Below are positions 46,858 through 58,804 of a DNA stretch of 64,000 bases, one piece after another (the first letter of the stretch is position 1; each line of letters starts with the position of its first letter). This stretch comes from Diploscapter coronatus (lineage: Eukaryota > Nematoda > Chromadorea > Rhabditida > Rhabditidae), in the NCBI GenBank assembly GCA_964036155.1, contig OZ038422.1, forward strand, positions 11,865,201 to 11,929,200. Reading direction: 5' to 3'. The notes under the pieces are model-generated. The model was not told the origin of the DNA and did no database searches. It saw nothing but the letters and a program-made list of their open reading frames with translations. Position numbers and translations under genes: made by a program.

Positions 46858-49729
46858 ATGACGAACGTGCGTGGCGGAGGCGGGCCGAACTCGGCGACGA
46901 GCTCGTCGAACACCAACTCGCAGGGCGTTCTCATGGTCGGACCTAATTTCAAGGTAGGGGCAGAGTTGTAGAGCGGAAAATCTTCACTACTACTACCCTC
47001 CTTCTTAAAAACTGGATCAAAAATTACATAAAAAATAAATAAATAGATAGAAAATGGGGCCAGAAATAGAAGAAAAAAAATTGTGTTCCAGGTCGGCAAA
47101 AAGATCGGATGTGGCAACTTCGGCGAGCTGCGACTGGGCAAGAACCTCTACAACAACGAGCACGTCGCCATCAAACTCGAGCCCATGAAGAGCAAGGCCC
47201 CACAGCTGCACCTCGAGTATCGCTTCTACAAATTACTCGGACAAGCCGGTAAGCTTTCTCATGTCGTCATTTTTAATAGCGATTTTTCACCATTTTCTTT
47301 AAAAAAAAACACTAAAAAGGTGGATAATTCTGCAGAAAATACCACCGATTTTCTACAAAAGAAAAATCAAGTAGAAAATGGTCGATTTTCCTTTGCAGAA
47401 GGCCTGCCCCAAGTGCACTATTTCGGGCCGTGCGGCAAGTACAACGCACTCGTCATGGAGCTGCTCGGCCACTCACTCGAGGACCTCTTCGACATGTGTG
47501 ACAGGCACTTCTCGCTCAAGACTGTAGCCATGATTGCCATGCAGCTGGTAGGGAGGAGTTTATGAAATTCTTTAAAGATCTCTCAAGTAGTCAGGATATC
47601 TTCAGTCCAAGTATATCTCAAAAAGTGGATATAGGAAATTCCAGGATATTTAAAATCCGTTAAATCTCAGATCCGCCGTATCGAGTACGTGCACACGAAG
47701 CACCTCATCTACAGAGACGTGAAGCCGGAGAACTTCCTCATCGGAAGGAACTCAACCAGGAAACAGCACATCCTTCACATCATCGACTTCGGGCTCGCCA
47801 AGGAGTACATCGACTGTGATACGGGTAAACTATTAGGGCTATTCAAAGGGTTGGTTCATCTTGAAGAAATTACTGTAAGTTAGTAAAAAACATATGAAGA
47901 TTACTAATTTTTCACAAAACCAGATGAACCAATTATTAAAAAAGATTGCTGTAATTTATAGATGGATAATTGAAAATCTGTTGAGCATTTCCCGAAAAAA
48001 TAAACTTTTCGAAAAATCGATATTTTTTGAAAAAAATTACTAGTTTTTTTTTTTTTAAAGAATTATGCTAATGTTTGCAGGCAAACACATCGCGTATCGC
48101 GAACACAAGTCGCTGACGGGGACGGCCCGCTACATGTCCATCAACACGCATCTCGGCAAGGAGCAGTCCAGAAGGGACGATTTGGAGGCTCTCGGGCACA
48201 TGTTCATGTACTTCTTGAGGTCAGACATACATTTTTAGTATAGATTTTCTAACTTTTTTTTACTTGAAAATTTAAAAGTTTTATTTCAAAATCAAACTTG
48301 AACTTTTCAGAGGCAGCCTCCCATGGCAGGGTCTGAAGGCGGACACGCTTAAGGAACGCTATCAGAAAATCGGGGATACCAAAAGGCAGACGCCCGTCGA
48401 GGTGTTGTGTGAAGGATTTCCTGGTTAGTCAAATAAAAATAGCATATCTCAGACGGACTTAATACCGTAATCTAAAGAATATAAGTAGGAGCCGCACATG
48501 GCTTAAAAAATTATATTTCTGAGTAGTTTTCAACTCAAACTGATCGATTGATATGTGACTAAAAATGAATTAGAATAATTTTCTGATCAAAGAATATCAC
48601 CAAAAGTAGTTACCGAAATGAACACATTTTTAATTTACGAAATCGCTATGAGAACGAGTGAGCACGTGAATTTCGCACTGAGTTTTGACATAGAGCCGTT
48701 TCATTGGATAGTTCGTCGAATTAGGCCATGCTTTTTATGCCTAGCCACTTTGAAGCATGCCTGCTTTCCAATTTTGGAATTTCAAATGATCACTTTTTGA
48801 AACAATGCGAAAATGCAAGGGAGCGGAGCTTGCGGTCTCTGTATATAAGACGAATGATCTTCGAAGCTTACTATACTTTTCTAGAGGAAAGCGACTTCTA
48901 TCAAAAATTTGAGGGTTTCCGACTTTTTAAAGAACCTATTTTGCAGAAGAATTCGCGAACTACCTGCGCTACGCACGCCGGCTGGACTTCTTCGAGACTC
49001 CCGACTACGATTACTGCTACAATCTGTTCAAGGCCGTTCTGGAAAGGACTGGAAATACATACGACTACGAGTTTGACTGGACGCCCAAGTTGAATAACAT
49101 GGTTTGTTTTCAACTTTAGGAGATCAGATTTTTGAAGATAGAATTTTTGGAGAATAATTGAGGAAAAAGATTTACATCTTTTAATTCAAATTCTTCAGTC
49201 CACGCCCTCCGGGTCGATACACAATCCGGACGCCAAGGACGGGAAAAGGGATCGGGACGACGTTTTGAAGCCGCGCACTACCGTCCAGAATTTCGGCTCC
49301 AATCAAGTACATTTTTTCTTTAATTAAACTAAAAATATATATTTTGTCATCTTATGCATTTGTATAAATTCTAAAATTAGCATATTATGAATCCAATGCT
49401 ATTTTCATAAGGATTGCAAATTTAGCCCCGAATAAAACCCGATCGGGTCTCAAATTTACAACCCTACTTTTCGCTACTTCTAGTCAAAGCAGTTTAAAGT
49501 GAAGAGCATATATTCTAACTTTTGGATGATTAGATAAGAATGAATGTTTCAGGTGATCAATTCGCATACGGGTGACATAGACACGGGTGCAGGTCTGCGA
49601 GGCGACGACCGCAATGCAGACCGCGTCGCGGCCGATGCCGGCTCGGGCGAAGTCAAGTGCTGCTGCTTCCGAAGAAGGAGGAGAAAGTCCGCTGCCCCCA
49701 CAAATCCGCAAGTGGGCGGAGCCAAGTGA
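46858..49729 (+). CDS. csnk-1: Casein kinase 1 gamma (CK1 family Ser/Thr kinase)
   Basis: Membrane-anchored protein kinase of the CK1 gamma class. In C. elegans csnk-1 controls cortical polarity and spindle positioning; that role is from the known family, not seen here. Nine exons (46858-46953, 47092-47248, 47399-47547, 47671-47824, 48081-48219, 48311-48423, 48947-49101, 49199-49306, 49553-49729) give 415 aa. Kinase motifs: glycine loop [19 protein letters not shown] lysine, catalytic [13 protein letters not shown] in [11 protein letters not shown], and the CK1 hallmark [10 protein letters not shown]. The C-terminus has [11 protein letters not shown], a cysteine cluster beside basic residues expected to be palmitoylated. 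Codons are strongly C/G-ending and every acceptor is CAG. The intron at 48424-48946 is much longer than the others. Confidence 0.97.
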
Positions 49730-51758
49730 AAGGGCGGAACCAATTCGACACCAATGCACAAGAACAACGTCCCGCCAAAATATATGCAGTTTTGCAAGCT
49801 AATTTATGAAAGGTAAATTTTGGGCGGTTTGTAAATGAATTTTCCTTTTCAATGTTGTTATTTTCCCCATTTTTAATAATAGAAGCGTCATTTACAAATT
49901 GCCTAAATTTAGTGGCGTCACCAAATTTTTGATTATTGATGCTTCGTTAAGTGTGATTCATCGGTGCATCGTTTATTTTGAAAAGACGCCGTTTACAAAC
50001 TAAATGATGCCCCGAAAAATTAAATATGCTGCTTCAAACAAAAATCCGAGTTTTGTTTAAAATTTTAAGTGTTATTTTTCGCTAAATAATGCGCATTTTT
50101 CAAATTCGTGTAAGTCTCTCGTCTTAACCAGCCCATTCAATTCAATTATTTTTTCGTTGTAAATTTAGAAAATCGTGGTGATTTTTCATAATTTCTATTT
50201 TCACATACACTTTTATTTGAAGTTCAAACACTTCACCCTCTTTCCAATTTTAAAGATAACTTGTCTTCGATAATTTAAGTTTAGAAATGATACTATCTAT
50301 GGATTAATCTGGTTTTTCTCAAATTTTCTGAGATTTTTAAACTTTGAGAAAATCCTTTAACTTTTATGTTTTTAATATTTTTCGCTGAGTTTACTATGAT
50401 ATATTCTGGATAACCGTGTCTGGTGTTTGCAAACTATTTAACTTGTTCTTTGGAGAGTTATATTTTATCAGTTTCTGAAAGAATCTAATCTTTGAAACAT
50501 TTCGGGTAATGTTTCAGAAACTGACCCTAATTTTTTGAAGAATTTTATATGAAACTCGTGTCTTTTAAGCTATCAGAACTAAATCCACTTGAATTTCACA
50601 CAGCGCCATTAACTACCCGAGTAAAATCAGGACGGATTTTCCTGGAAAATTGGGTAGGGAGTGGTGAAGTGCACTAAAAAGCGCGAAATGATAGGTTCCT
50701 ATTTTTCGTATTTGAAATTGGCACTCTCAAAACCCCATGCTCCTTTATAAGTGGTTTAACATCGAATAGGCCTATTTTACCTTCAAGGGTGATTTATCTG
50801 ATTTTCCAAGAAAAATGTAAAACTCGAGATAAATTGTCGGAAATCTTGCATTTTTATTATGATTGTGTTCAATTTCAAATTTGGGTCTTGGCACTTTAAG
50901 CCACGCCCTTAAATTACCATCTAAACCATTTCGCATTGCTCCAATTCATCGTTTACAGCTGTGCTACCAAATGGTAACGCGATACCACTTTCGAGTTACC
51001 ATTTGGTACCAAATAGAAAAATTCATCGTTCGTTGTTGAACTTATTCATACGAAATTATACTGACTTTTCTACTATTTCCTATAAAAGCCACAATTTTAA
51101 CTTGAAATAAGAAAATTTCTATTTTATCTGGAGATTGTCTTTTAAGTGAATTTCTAATGTGAGCACGAATGCGAACGTGATTTGTGATACATAAACCGTT
51201 TTTAGAATTGCATCGGAGTTATTTGTTTTCTTCTCAGAATTATCTTGAAAAATTACCAATTTCCTTGAAAAAGGCCTGAATTTGCAACTTTAACCGCATG
51301 CAGTTTGACAAATTATCTTGTTTTTCGTCGAAATTTCGACACTTTGAAAATATCAAATTTTTCGGGACACCATTACCAGAAAATGACGTTTTAGTGCAAA
51401 AAACAAGTTCGTTAATTCTAAAAAAAGAAGTCAGATTACTGTAGTTTTTCGCACGAAATTAGCATAACTGGGGGTGGTTCCCTAAAACATATGATTTTCA
51501 AAGACCTCTCGGTGAAAACGCTACATTTTTCATGGACAGACCAACGCATGTTAACCTGTTTTTCTTTTCTTCTCTCAACATATCGTACTCTTTTTTCTTT
51601 TATAGTCTATCTATCACACCTATATAAGGGAAATGGAGTGTATTCCTATCATATAGACAGTCACACAACTTTTTCCCTAGAGCCAGGAAAAATTGTATAA
51701 ATTGGTCAACTTTTTGGGTCTGCCCCCTATATTTTCCTGAATCTAATTTCTGAAAGAG
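49730..51758. other. Intergenic region downstream of csnk-1
   Basis: About 2 kb without a supported exon. It holds a compact hairpin at 50965-51008 and a TACTGTAG-type word near 51434, a word common in Caenorhabditis non-coding DNA. Confidence 0.45.
50965..51008. repeat. Perfect-arm hairpin
   Basis: TACCAAATGGTAAC (50965-50978) and its exact reverse complement (50995-51008) flank a short loop. Three further loop-proximal bases pair past one mismatch. Each arm is itself nearly palindromic. Confidence 0.7.
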
Positions 51759-52257
51759 ATGACTGTAGTCACGAAAATCTCTGACAAAGCTTTGGAGCCC
51801 CCACCTACGGAAGACTCTGTGGAGCCGCTAATTCTATCGGGAACCTCGATCAGGAGAATTTTGTATATCCTCTCGATTTCGTGGTATTCATTTCTAATCG
51901 CCTTTCTAATCGTCTTCCCGTCATTAGCAGCAGTAGTTCTAACCGTGATTTCCGTCATTTTGAGTGGTATTTTCTTCTATCTATTCGTGAAGCTGGTGCT
52001 GCTCAGCGAAAGAAATGATCTACTCATCGATAAATACGGAGTTAGGTAGGCGTTTTTAAGCAATTTTGTAAAGTTCACCATTTTTGAAGTTTTTTAGATG
52101 GGCCTACCCCCAAAATGGCCATTTCTCCAGTCAACCTTCAGTGGACCACCCATCCTTGACTTCAGTGGTCATCCAACCGACTCCAACCCCGTCGAAAAAA
52201 CTCGTGAAAGCGCCCCTCCAAAATCCGGACGTCAATTTTAGCTACAACTTCATTTAA
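51759..52257 (+). CDS. Small protein with two membrane segments, unrecognised
   Basis: Two exons (51759-52045 and 52098-52257) join in phase to 148 aa. A short acidic, proline-rich N-terminus is followed by two hydrophobic helices (around ILYILSISWYSFLIAFLIVF and VVLTVISVILSGIFFYLFV), then a basic/polar tail with a Ser/Pro segment (VIQPTPTPSKKLVKAP) ending SYNFI. I do not recognise a family. It could be a small accessory or tetraspan-like fragment, but the model is complete from ATG to stop. Its acceptor is TTTTAG, unlike the CAG acceptors of its neighbours. Confidence 0.65.
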
Positions 52258-52624
52258 AATCGGCATTTTGTATAATTCACCAATTTTTGTTCTTTTTCCT
52301 ACACCCCTAGCCCTAAACCTTGGTGAATTATACAAGAAGCCTTTAAGATCTATTAACGATAGATTTTCTCGATCTCTTTTTAATAGCTTTAAATCGCTAT
52401 TTCATTTTGATACTCGACCACAAAATTCTTCTGATTTGAAGAAAACGTTTAACGTTTTGAAAACGGGTTGGTTTTCAATCAATAAATTTTTCACATGTCA
52501 ATTTTGATAGGTTTATGCAAATTCAAAGTCTTAACTGTGGGAAAGTAATAACAGAACAAAGATTTATTTCTCTCTAATCTAACTCTAAACAATTCTAATA
52601 ACAAATTGATCGGAGCTTTTTTTC
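52258..52624. other. Convergent intergenic region with foldback
   Basis: Lies between the stops of the small membrane protein (+) and METTL17 (-). Contains the inverted repeat at 52268-52335; no exon. Confidence 0.5.
52268..52335. repeat. Inverted repeat in a 3' UTR
   Basis: TTGTATAATTCACCAA (52268-52283) faces its exact reverse complement (52320-52335) 11 bases after a stop codon. The core TGTATAATTCACC also occurs at 46391. Confidence 0.75.
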
Positions 52625-55244
52625 TCATTTTTTGCCGTTTTTCGGATTTTTATCGGACTTTTCAAACTCTCCCCCCACTGAATTCGGCTCTTCGTTGATG
52701 TCGAAGTCGAGTTCGTTTGATTCCAGGACATTCATAGTCAGGGGCAATGGCTCTCCTTGGTTTCGCGCTCTGAAAATTTTAGTCTTAAAAATTGAATAAC
52801 TTTGAAAAAATCCTACTTGATCATTTTAAACAGCGCTCCGTCGCTTTTCGCTACCGTAAACCTCTGGAGTCCCTTGTAGGCGGTGCAGACGTCACACACG
52901 TTGTGTCTGTTTCGAGTTCGATTCTGAAAATCAATAATAACATGTTTACAAAAATCAATAAACCAAGAGGCGGAGCTTATTTTCTTCCTGCAAAATTACC
53001 GCATACCTCAATCAATCGGATAGTTTCGGGTCCGGGCTGTCTAAGTCCCTTTTCCATGATGACGAATGACATTCTGGTGGCCATGCGGCCGTCGTCCCTC
53101 TCCTGCTTGTATCGTTTGCAGTCCGCCCGAACTGGTCGATAATGCACATCGAACGTACAAGAGCTGAATTTTAAAAGAACGTCATTTATCAAAATTAAGG
53201 TTTTTTTCCAGCGTCATTTACTCAAATCCTTACTCCACAGTAGAGACCATTGGACATCCCAGATCGTGAGGGCAAGGAGCGAAAACGGTCGCTGGCTCGA
53301 CCACCGTGGGCAATTTCAGGTGGGGTAGCTGAAATTTAAAAATTTACCGTTTCGTCAGAAATTCAAAAATACTTGTTCGCTGATCAGGGCATATTTCTCC
53401 AGTCGACTCATTTCCTTATCCTTCAGAAGGCTTTCGATAAGGGGTGTCCAGGCGTTATTCTGCAAATTGAGGGAGTCATAAAACGAAAGAAAGGTGTCAT
53501 GGATAAAGTTAAACGCGTCACACCTGTTGAAGATACGGAATAATGTTGTCGGCCAAGTGCACACCCTCTGTCAGCAGAAAATCTCGGCACTCAAGAATCG
53601 TCCGGAAGCTATCTACAAGGCCAGAATCGATTAGAACTAGATATCTGAAAATTAAAAAAAACCTTTCTTCATTAGCAAAATTATTTTCTTACAAGTGCTA
53701 AAAATAAATAAATAAATCTTACTTATTGGTCCTTTTCCAGAGCGTGTCAATCAGCTCCAGCCTGGACTGTCGCGAGCCCAACTCGCAAAGCGTCCGATGC
53801 ACGATGACCATGTCGTAGGTCGCTGAAGGCGAGGGAACCAGATGTCGACGGAACGAGCTGCTCTTGTGCAGAAGGGGAGAGGCTGACTCGGTGTCCAGGA
53901 CTGGGGAGTATTTCTGAAAATAAAAGACATTTGAAAATACTTTTCGAAAGGGACATATGAAGTCCTGTTTCTAAGGTAGGATATGTGATATCCTGTCATC
54001 TTATGGTAGGAGAATATATAAAGCCTCTACCCTCATGATATCCATGGATAATTGGGTCATGATGTCCGAAACGTCGACGCTCGTGTAGCTCTCCACTTGG
54101 TTGCCCCATTTTTGGAAAATCGCCTGGAACAAAGTTTCATTCCTGGAAAAATGTCAAAAATTGATACCCAGAAAGCCCCGCCCACGCCGCTACCGTAGTC
54201 CAGGATGGACTTGGGAACGTAATCGGGAATGCGGTTGAATTCTTCGAGAACTCGCGCCACTTCAGCGTAATTTGGAGCCAATCTGAAAGAAATATCGTAG
54301 TTTACCACAAAATATCACAAAGGAACAAAAATGACTGTAGTTTTCGACATAAGTGAAAGACAATTGAAAATTATTGTAGCTTTTCTTGAAATAAACAAGG
54401 ATTACTGTGCCTTTTTCTTTATTTATTCTAATTTGACCTGCAGAGTGCATAAGCCAGGGCCGTTTGTTGGTTGTGAAAGTTGAGTGGTTTCCAGTTAAAG
54501 TGCGTCTTTTTCATAATTCGGTCGACTTTCCTCCGAAGCGAGTATTCTTGGGCTTGTTTCTGAAATTCGAATATTTTTATCTGGAAAATTTTATTATTTT
54601 ATAAACAAAAATCCTACCACTTTATCCGCGATCGGCCCGTCGCCCAACTCGATGTCGTTGTGCGGCTCGTCTTCTTGCAGTTTGGCCTTCAACTCATCTC
54701 TCGTCTCTTTTACTGCTTCAGGAGAGGCAGGGAATCTCAAAATACGCCTTTTCATAAGAAAAAAGATCAAAAAAGTACCGTCTCTGATCAAGCTGCTGGA
54801 GCAATTGATCGGCGTCATGTTGAAGGACCTTCGCAGGCAGATCAGATTCCAAAACTGCGTTCCTCAAACCGACCATCGCTTCTGGAGGCAGGGTGTAGTC
54901 TCTTCTGAAAAAAAATTCAGATTAAAAAAGAAAGATTGAAGCCAAACTAAATTACCTGAATCGTTTGATAGACTTCTGGGAATATTCCAACTTTACGACG
55001 CTTTTCGCTTGAGTGATGACGTTGTAGGCTCTGAAGACGTGTTGTCGATCATCGTCAAGCGACTCGGAATCTTCTGCCGGCGCCTGGAATGCGGTAATTG
55101 AGAAAATAAAAACCGAGACCCGACCTTATTCTGATCGTCGTTTTCCGAGCTCGCACTTGAATTGTGGCTGAACCTCGAGCAGCAGGGTGTTAATTGAGTT
55201 AAAGCCCGACGTCCTGCCAACCTTCCCACACTGATCAGCAGCAT
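52625..55244 (-). CDS. METTL17: METTL17/Rsm22-type mitochondrial ribosome assembly protein
   Basis: Mitochondrial methyltransferase-like factor needed for small-subunit ribosome assembly (family knowledge). Fourteen exons from 55244 to 52625 give about 573 aa, with all phases consistent. The first 30 residues are basic and Ser/Arg-rich (MLLISVGRLAGRRALTQ), fitting a mitochondrial targeting sequence. The central fold carries the SAM-binding-like motif SILDYGSGVGGAFWA, followed by SYTSVDVS. Two Cys-containing stretches, CPHDLGCPM and DSCTFDVHYR, match the region where METTL17/Rsm22 proteins bind an iron-sulfur cluster. One acceptor is GAG (before 54735). The start lies 140 bp from the divergent dnc-6 start, so the two may share a promoter. 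Confidence 0.9.
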
Positions 55245-55384
55245 CCTACAGCAAAGTTTTCAAAAATCAAGAATAAAAACAACGAATTTGGCGATTTTAC
55301 AAATCGCGTACGCTCTAAACGCAGTGCATATTCGCTAATTTCGCCCTAGAAGCTCGAATTTTCAGCTCCTTTGGCTGCTTCAAC
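55245..55384. promoter_or_regulatory. Short divergent promoter, METTL17 and dnc-6
   Basis: Only 140 bp separate the two start codons. It carries acceptor-like sites next to both ATGs (TGTAG for METTL17 on minus; TTTTCAG at 55360-55366 for dnc-6), as expected for trans-spliced leaders. Confidence 0.5.
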
Positions 55385-56404
55385 ATGGCGAACTATTCTG
55401 CGGATGCGTCTACAGAGGCGGAGTAAGTTGGAAAACATGACGCCCTTTCAAAAAATCCGGGACGTCGCTTCAAAAACTCGTAAAATATTCTTTCAGCAGA
55501 CCTGGGACTTTTCTTGAAATTTGCCCGCCGCATCGCAGTTGCGATGGAGAAGTCCCAAGTCTGGCTTTCAGAAAATCATGACGTCAACGACGCCCTTAAC
55601 AATTTCAAACGACGTCCCTTATTTCCAGACTAAAAATTTCGGCGGGAGCGATGGTGGCGAAGAGCGCGCGACTGAGCGGCAAGATTTCTCTCGGCGAAGG
55701 GACCGTCGTCCACCCGTTCGCGGTGATCAGAGCCGACAGAGCGCCCATCCACTTAGGGCACAACAACATCGTCGAGGAGGGCGCCCTCATCGAGAATGTG
55801 TAAGGAATTGATCTACTTTCGGAAAATAGTTCTATCTTTATGGAAAACATTAAAGAAAGCTGATCTGCTCGGAAAAATCTTTCATAAAGATGTCGGTCTA
55901 TTTCCCGGAAAATCCGATTTTCAGCGATCCCAGTGGCGAGCCCATGCGGATCGGCAGCGAAAACGTATTCGAAGTGCAATGCGTCGTGCGCGCGAAATCC
56001 ATCGGCAACAACAACTCGATACAGGTGCAAGCCGACCTCAAACAAGGAGCGCAAATCGGTAAAATTTGTACAAATGAAAAAACAAGCAGTAATCCTCCAA
56101 AAAACAAATCAATAAACCTACAGCGATCCTCAATTTTCAGCAAACGGCTGCTCGATCGGACCGCGCTGCGTGGTTCCCGAAGACGACGTGCTGCCGGACC
56201 GCACGGTCATCTACGGAGGCGACAACAAGCGCCGCATCGCCCACGAAAACCCTCCGGTACGAATTTAGGAAATTCTGAGATATATGAAATCCTTTCTTAA
56301 GGATTTATGAAATCCCATTTCATTTTCAGTCCTCCCTCGATGACTGCGAAACGCTGCGCAAAATACTGCCGACATACCATAAAATGCATCAGCCGAATGC
56401 CTAA
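55385..56404 (+). CDS. dnc-6: Dynactin subunit 6 (p27), left-handed beta-helix
   Basis: Pointed-end component of dynactin, the cargo adaptor of cytoplasmic dynein. Five exons (55385-55422, 55629-55799, 55925-56058, 56141-56256, 56330-56404) give 177 aa, close to the usual length. The protein is a run of hexapeptide-type beta-helix repeats (KISAGAMVAKSARLSG, ISLGEGTVVHPFAVIRAD, LGHNNIVEEGALIENV) with a C-terminal helix, DDCETLRKILPTYHKMHQPN. The gene is GC-rich in codons and all its acceptors are CAG. It converges on RPF2, with 190 bp between stop codons. Antisense open frames here are shadows of its codon bias. Confidence 0.92.
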
Positions 56405-56593
56405 TTCACCAAATTCCAAAATTTTCGCATTCTTATTTTTTTCCAATTTTCTCGTTTTTTTCCAAATTTTTTCATATTATTGTGAAATTTTCAAATACGG
56501 GTCAATCAGTCCATAGTAAACTTATTTATTGCTAAAAAGGATAAAATCAACAAAAATAACAGAACAACGATTTTCAACAAGTAAAAGTGAACA

Positions 56594-58551
56594 TTACTCC
56601 TCCCCCTCTTCGCTACCGTAGTCCTCTCCGCCGTCGTCGTTCTCGGATCCAGAGTCCGCATCTCGCATTTCGACGTCTTCTTGACACTGATTGGACTTGT
56701 CCTTTCGCAGAGCTTTGACTTTTCTAAAAGATAAAATTCAGAAGAAAGATCAGAACTATAAGTTTCAAACCTAGTCTGGATCGCATCCGTATTCTGTCGT
56801 CCGATGTGAATTCTGGCGAGCTGAAACAAAATTCATTTACTTGGAATTCGAACCTGAAGTTTAATCCAAAAATCGAAAATTTTAATGGTTAGCCTTATTC
56901 TAGAACTGCATTTTTATTTTTTATTTTGTACCTGATTTCCGAAAACGTCCTCCTTCATGTTCTTTCTCCTCTTCGCAGTCAGTGCCTTCGGCTGTTTGCA
57001 GGCCGCCTTGAACAAGTCGTCAGCAGCGACTTTTCTCCTGGCTACAAGAAAGTCCACGGACGGGCCCATTTCGTCCAACTCGACTCGAGGGGTCTGGGTG
57101 CCTGACTTTTTCAGGATCGTTCTGGAAAATTCATTTTTTTTTATTCGTAAAACTAGTCCAAGGTGTTTAGTTATAGTCAAGTGAAATTCAGTTTTTCAAC
57201 ATTGAGCGCTCGTCGCGCCCTTAGAGTCACTAACAAAATCGTTAGTGTTGTTCGAATTCGAATTGGGCGGATAACATTAGAAATAAAAAGGTACACATAA
57301 AAATCGTGGCATTAGGATTTACAAAATTTTCCTAAAACTATTAGAAATGATGATGTTCTACCCTATCCCTATAAGTTAATTGGCGTAATTTTGTAGAATG
57401 CTTTTAGAGACGTCTAAATATTGCATATCAAAAATCTGCGTGTGCCTGTTTCGTTTTACGGGTTCTATTCGATTTGAAACTGAAAGTCGGCTAAATTTTG
57501 CAGTTTTTAGGGCCAACTATGGTCATTTGGTATTTCTCGTAATATTTATCTTTTAAATAATTTTTTAAAAATACCTATAAACCCTCATCATGACTTTATT
57601 TTCTCCTTCAGCGGTGAAGGAGATGACAGTCTCCAAGCCCTGGAGTCGGACCTTATTGACGGTCGGACCTCGGAACCAATCGACCAGCAGACTGCACAGA
57701 CGACGCAGCACAGGGTCCGATTCGAAGCCCGTTCCCTCGAACAGCAGACACGGCTTGCACCCCAGCGTCATTTTGTCCGTCTGAGAAACATATTTTAGTT
57801 TTTAGAAAAACACTGCCATTTCAACATTCTGTATGATTTTCAGAATCAGAAAGATTACAAATTTTTGAAGGAAGGTTAATGTAGCCTTTCCTTCAAAGAT
57901 TTCGTATCATTTTGAAACACTGAAAGAACGAATTATTCTAATTTTCAAAATAAAGATTACTATAGATTTGTTTTAAAAAGAATATTCTCACATCAAACTC
58001 CATAGCGGGTTTGTACTCGGCCACCTTTAACTCGATCATGTCCAGAATACTCGAATCGTACAGTCGACCCAGGATCAAAGAATTCGGATGCTTCTTCGAA
58101 TTCGACCCGAACGCGAACAGCGAGGAATCGAACTTGGAAGACATTCTGGAAAAGAAGAGGAAATTTAAAATAAGCGAACTTAATATATCCTTTTTAAAAG
58201 GAGATTTTATGTATTTGGATAAAATAAGACTTCATATATCCCTACCTCTCAATAGGCGTGACATCATCAAAGAGATGGAAGTCGTTGTGGCGTTGCAGCT
58301 GAGTGGCTAGAGGCTTCTTCAGATTGTAGAGGTCCTTCAGAAGCTGCGTCAGAGTCGGCGTAGTCTTGGGACCTTTGATGAACAGAGCCTGAAGGATTTC
58401 ATTTATCCGGGATTTGGTATTCTTGAAAGGGAGATTTCATGTATCCCTATTTCCTAACCTTTTTGTCATTCTCCACCGTCTTCGGGGCTCGATCTTCCAA
58501 AATCCTCTTTCCCTTCTTCGTTTTAGTCTTTTCGATGGCGCCCTTACCCAT
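56594..58551 (-). CDS. RPF2: Ribosome production factor 2 (Brix domain)
   Basis: Nucleolar factor that with RRS1 recruits the 5S RNP to pre-60S ribosomes (family knowledge). Seven exons (58551-58459, 58388-58246, 58145-57992, 57780-57575, 57121-56932, 56820-56771, 56723-56594) give 321 aa. The N-terminus is basic (MGKGAIEKTKTKKGKR). Brix-domain words include KKHPNSLILGRLYD, LDMIELKV, VDWFRGPTVNKVRL and KKSGTQTPRVELDEMGPS. The tail is acidic (SENDDGGEDYGSEEGEE). A TTTTTTTCAG lies 10 bases upstream of the ATG, and the stop of LTN1 is 254 bp upstream on the same strand, so RPF2 may be the downstream gene of a trans-spliced operon. Confidence 0.93.
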
Positions 58552-58561
58552 TTTTAAAATT

Positions 58562-58571
58562 CTGAAAAAAA
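58562..58571 (-). promoter_or_regulatory. Likely SL trans-splice acceptor of RPF2
   Basis: TTTTTTTCAG on the minus strand, 10 bases before the RPF2 ATG and about 100 bases after the LTN1 polyadenylation signal. This is the spacing typical of nematode operons. Confidence 0.5.
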
Positions 58572-58667
58572 TATTTTTAAGACAATTCAACTTTGTTTCA
58601 AATTGAACAGATAAAAATCGAGAAAGTAACTCGTTTTCGTTAAATTTTCGAAAAAAAAAATCTATAA

Positions 58668-58673
58668 TTTATT
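58668..58673 (-). terminator. LTN1 polyadenylation signal
   Basis: AATAAA on the minus strand, 132 bases after the LTN1 stop and upstream of RPF2. Confidence 0.5.
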
Positions 58674-58804
58674 TTAAAAAACAAGGCAACAATAGTCTTC
58701 AACAATTTTGAAAAAAGAAATGAAAAAATGGTTGATCACAGTTCTGAGCAAAAAACGATAATGAAGAAATGAATGATAAAATACGGAAAAAAAACTCGTC
58801 TTTT

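Noticed and set aside
49484..49802. Several open frames on both strands
   Set aside because: They overlap the last csnk-1 exon, which explains the region fully.
55605..56054. 149-codon antisense frame
   Set aside because: It is the shadow of dnc-6, whose strong codon bias removes stops on the opposite strand.
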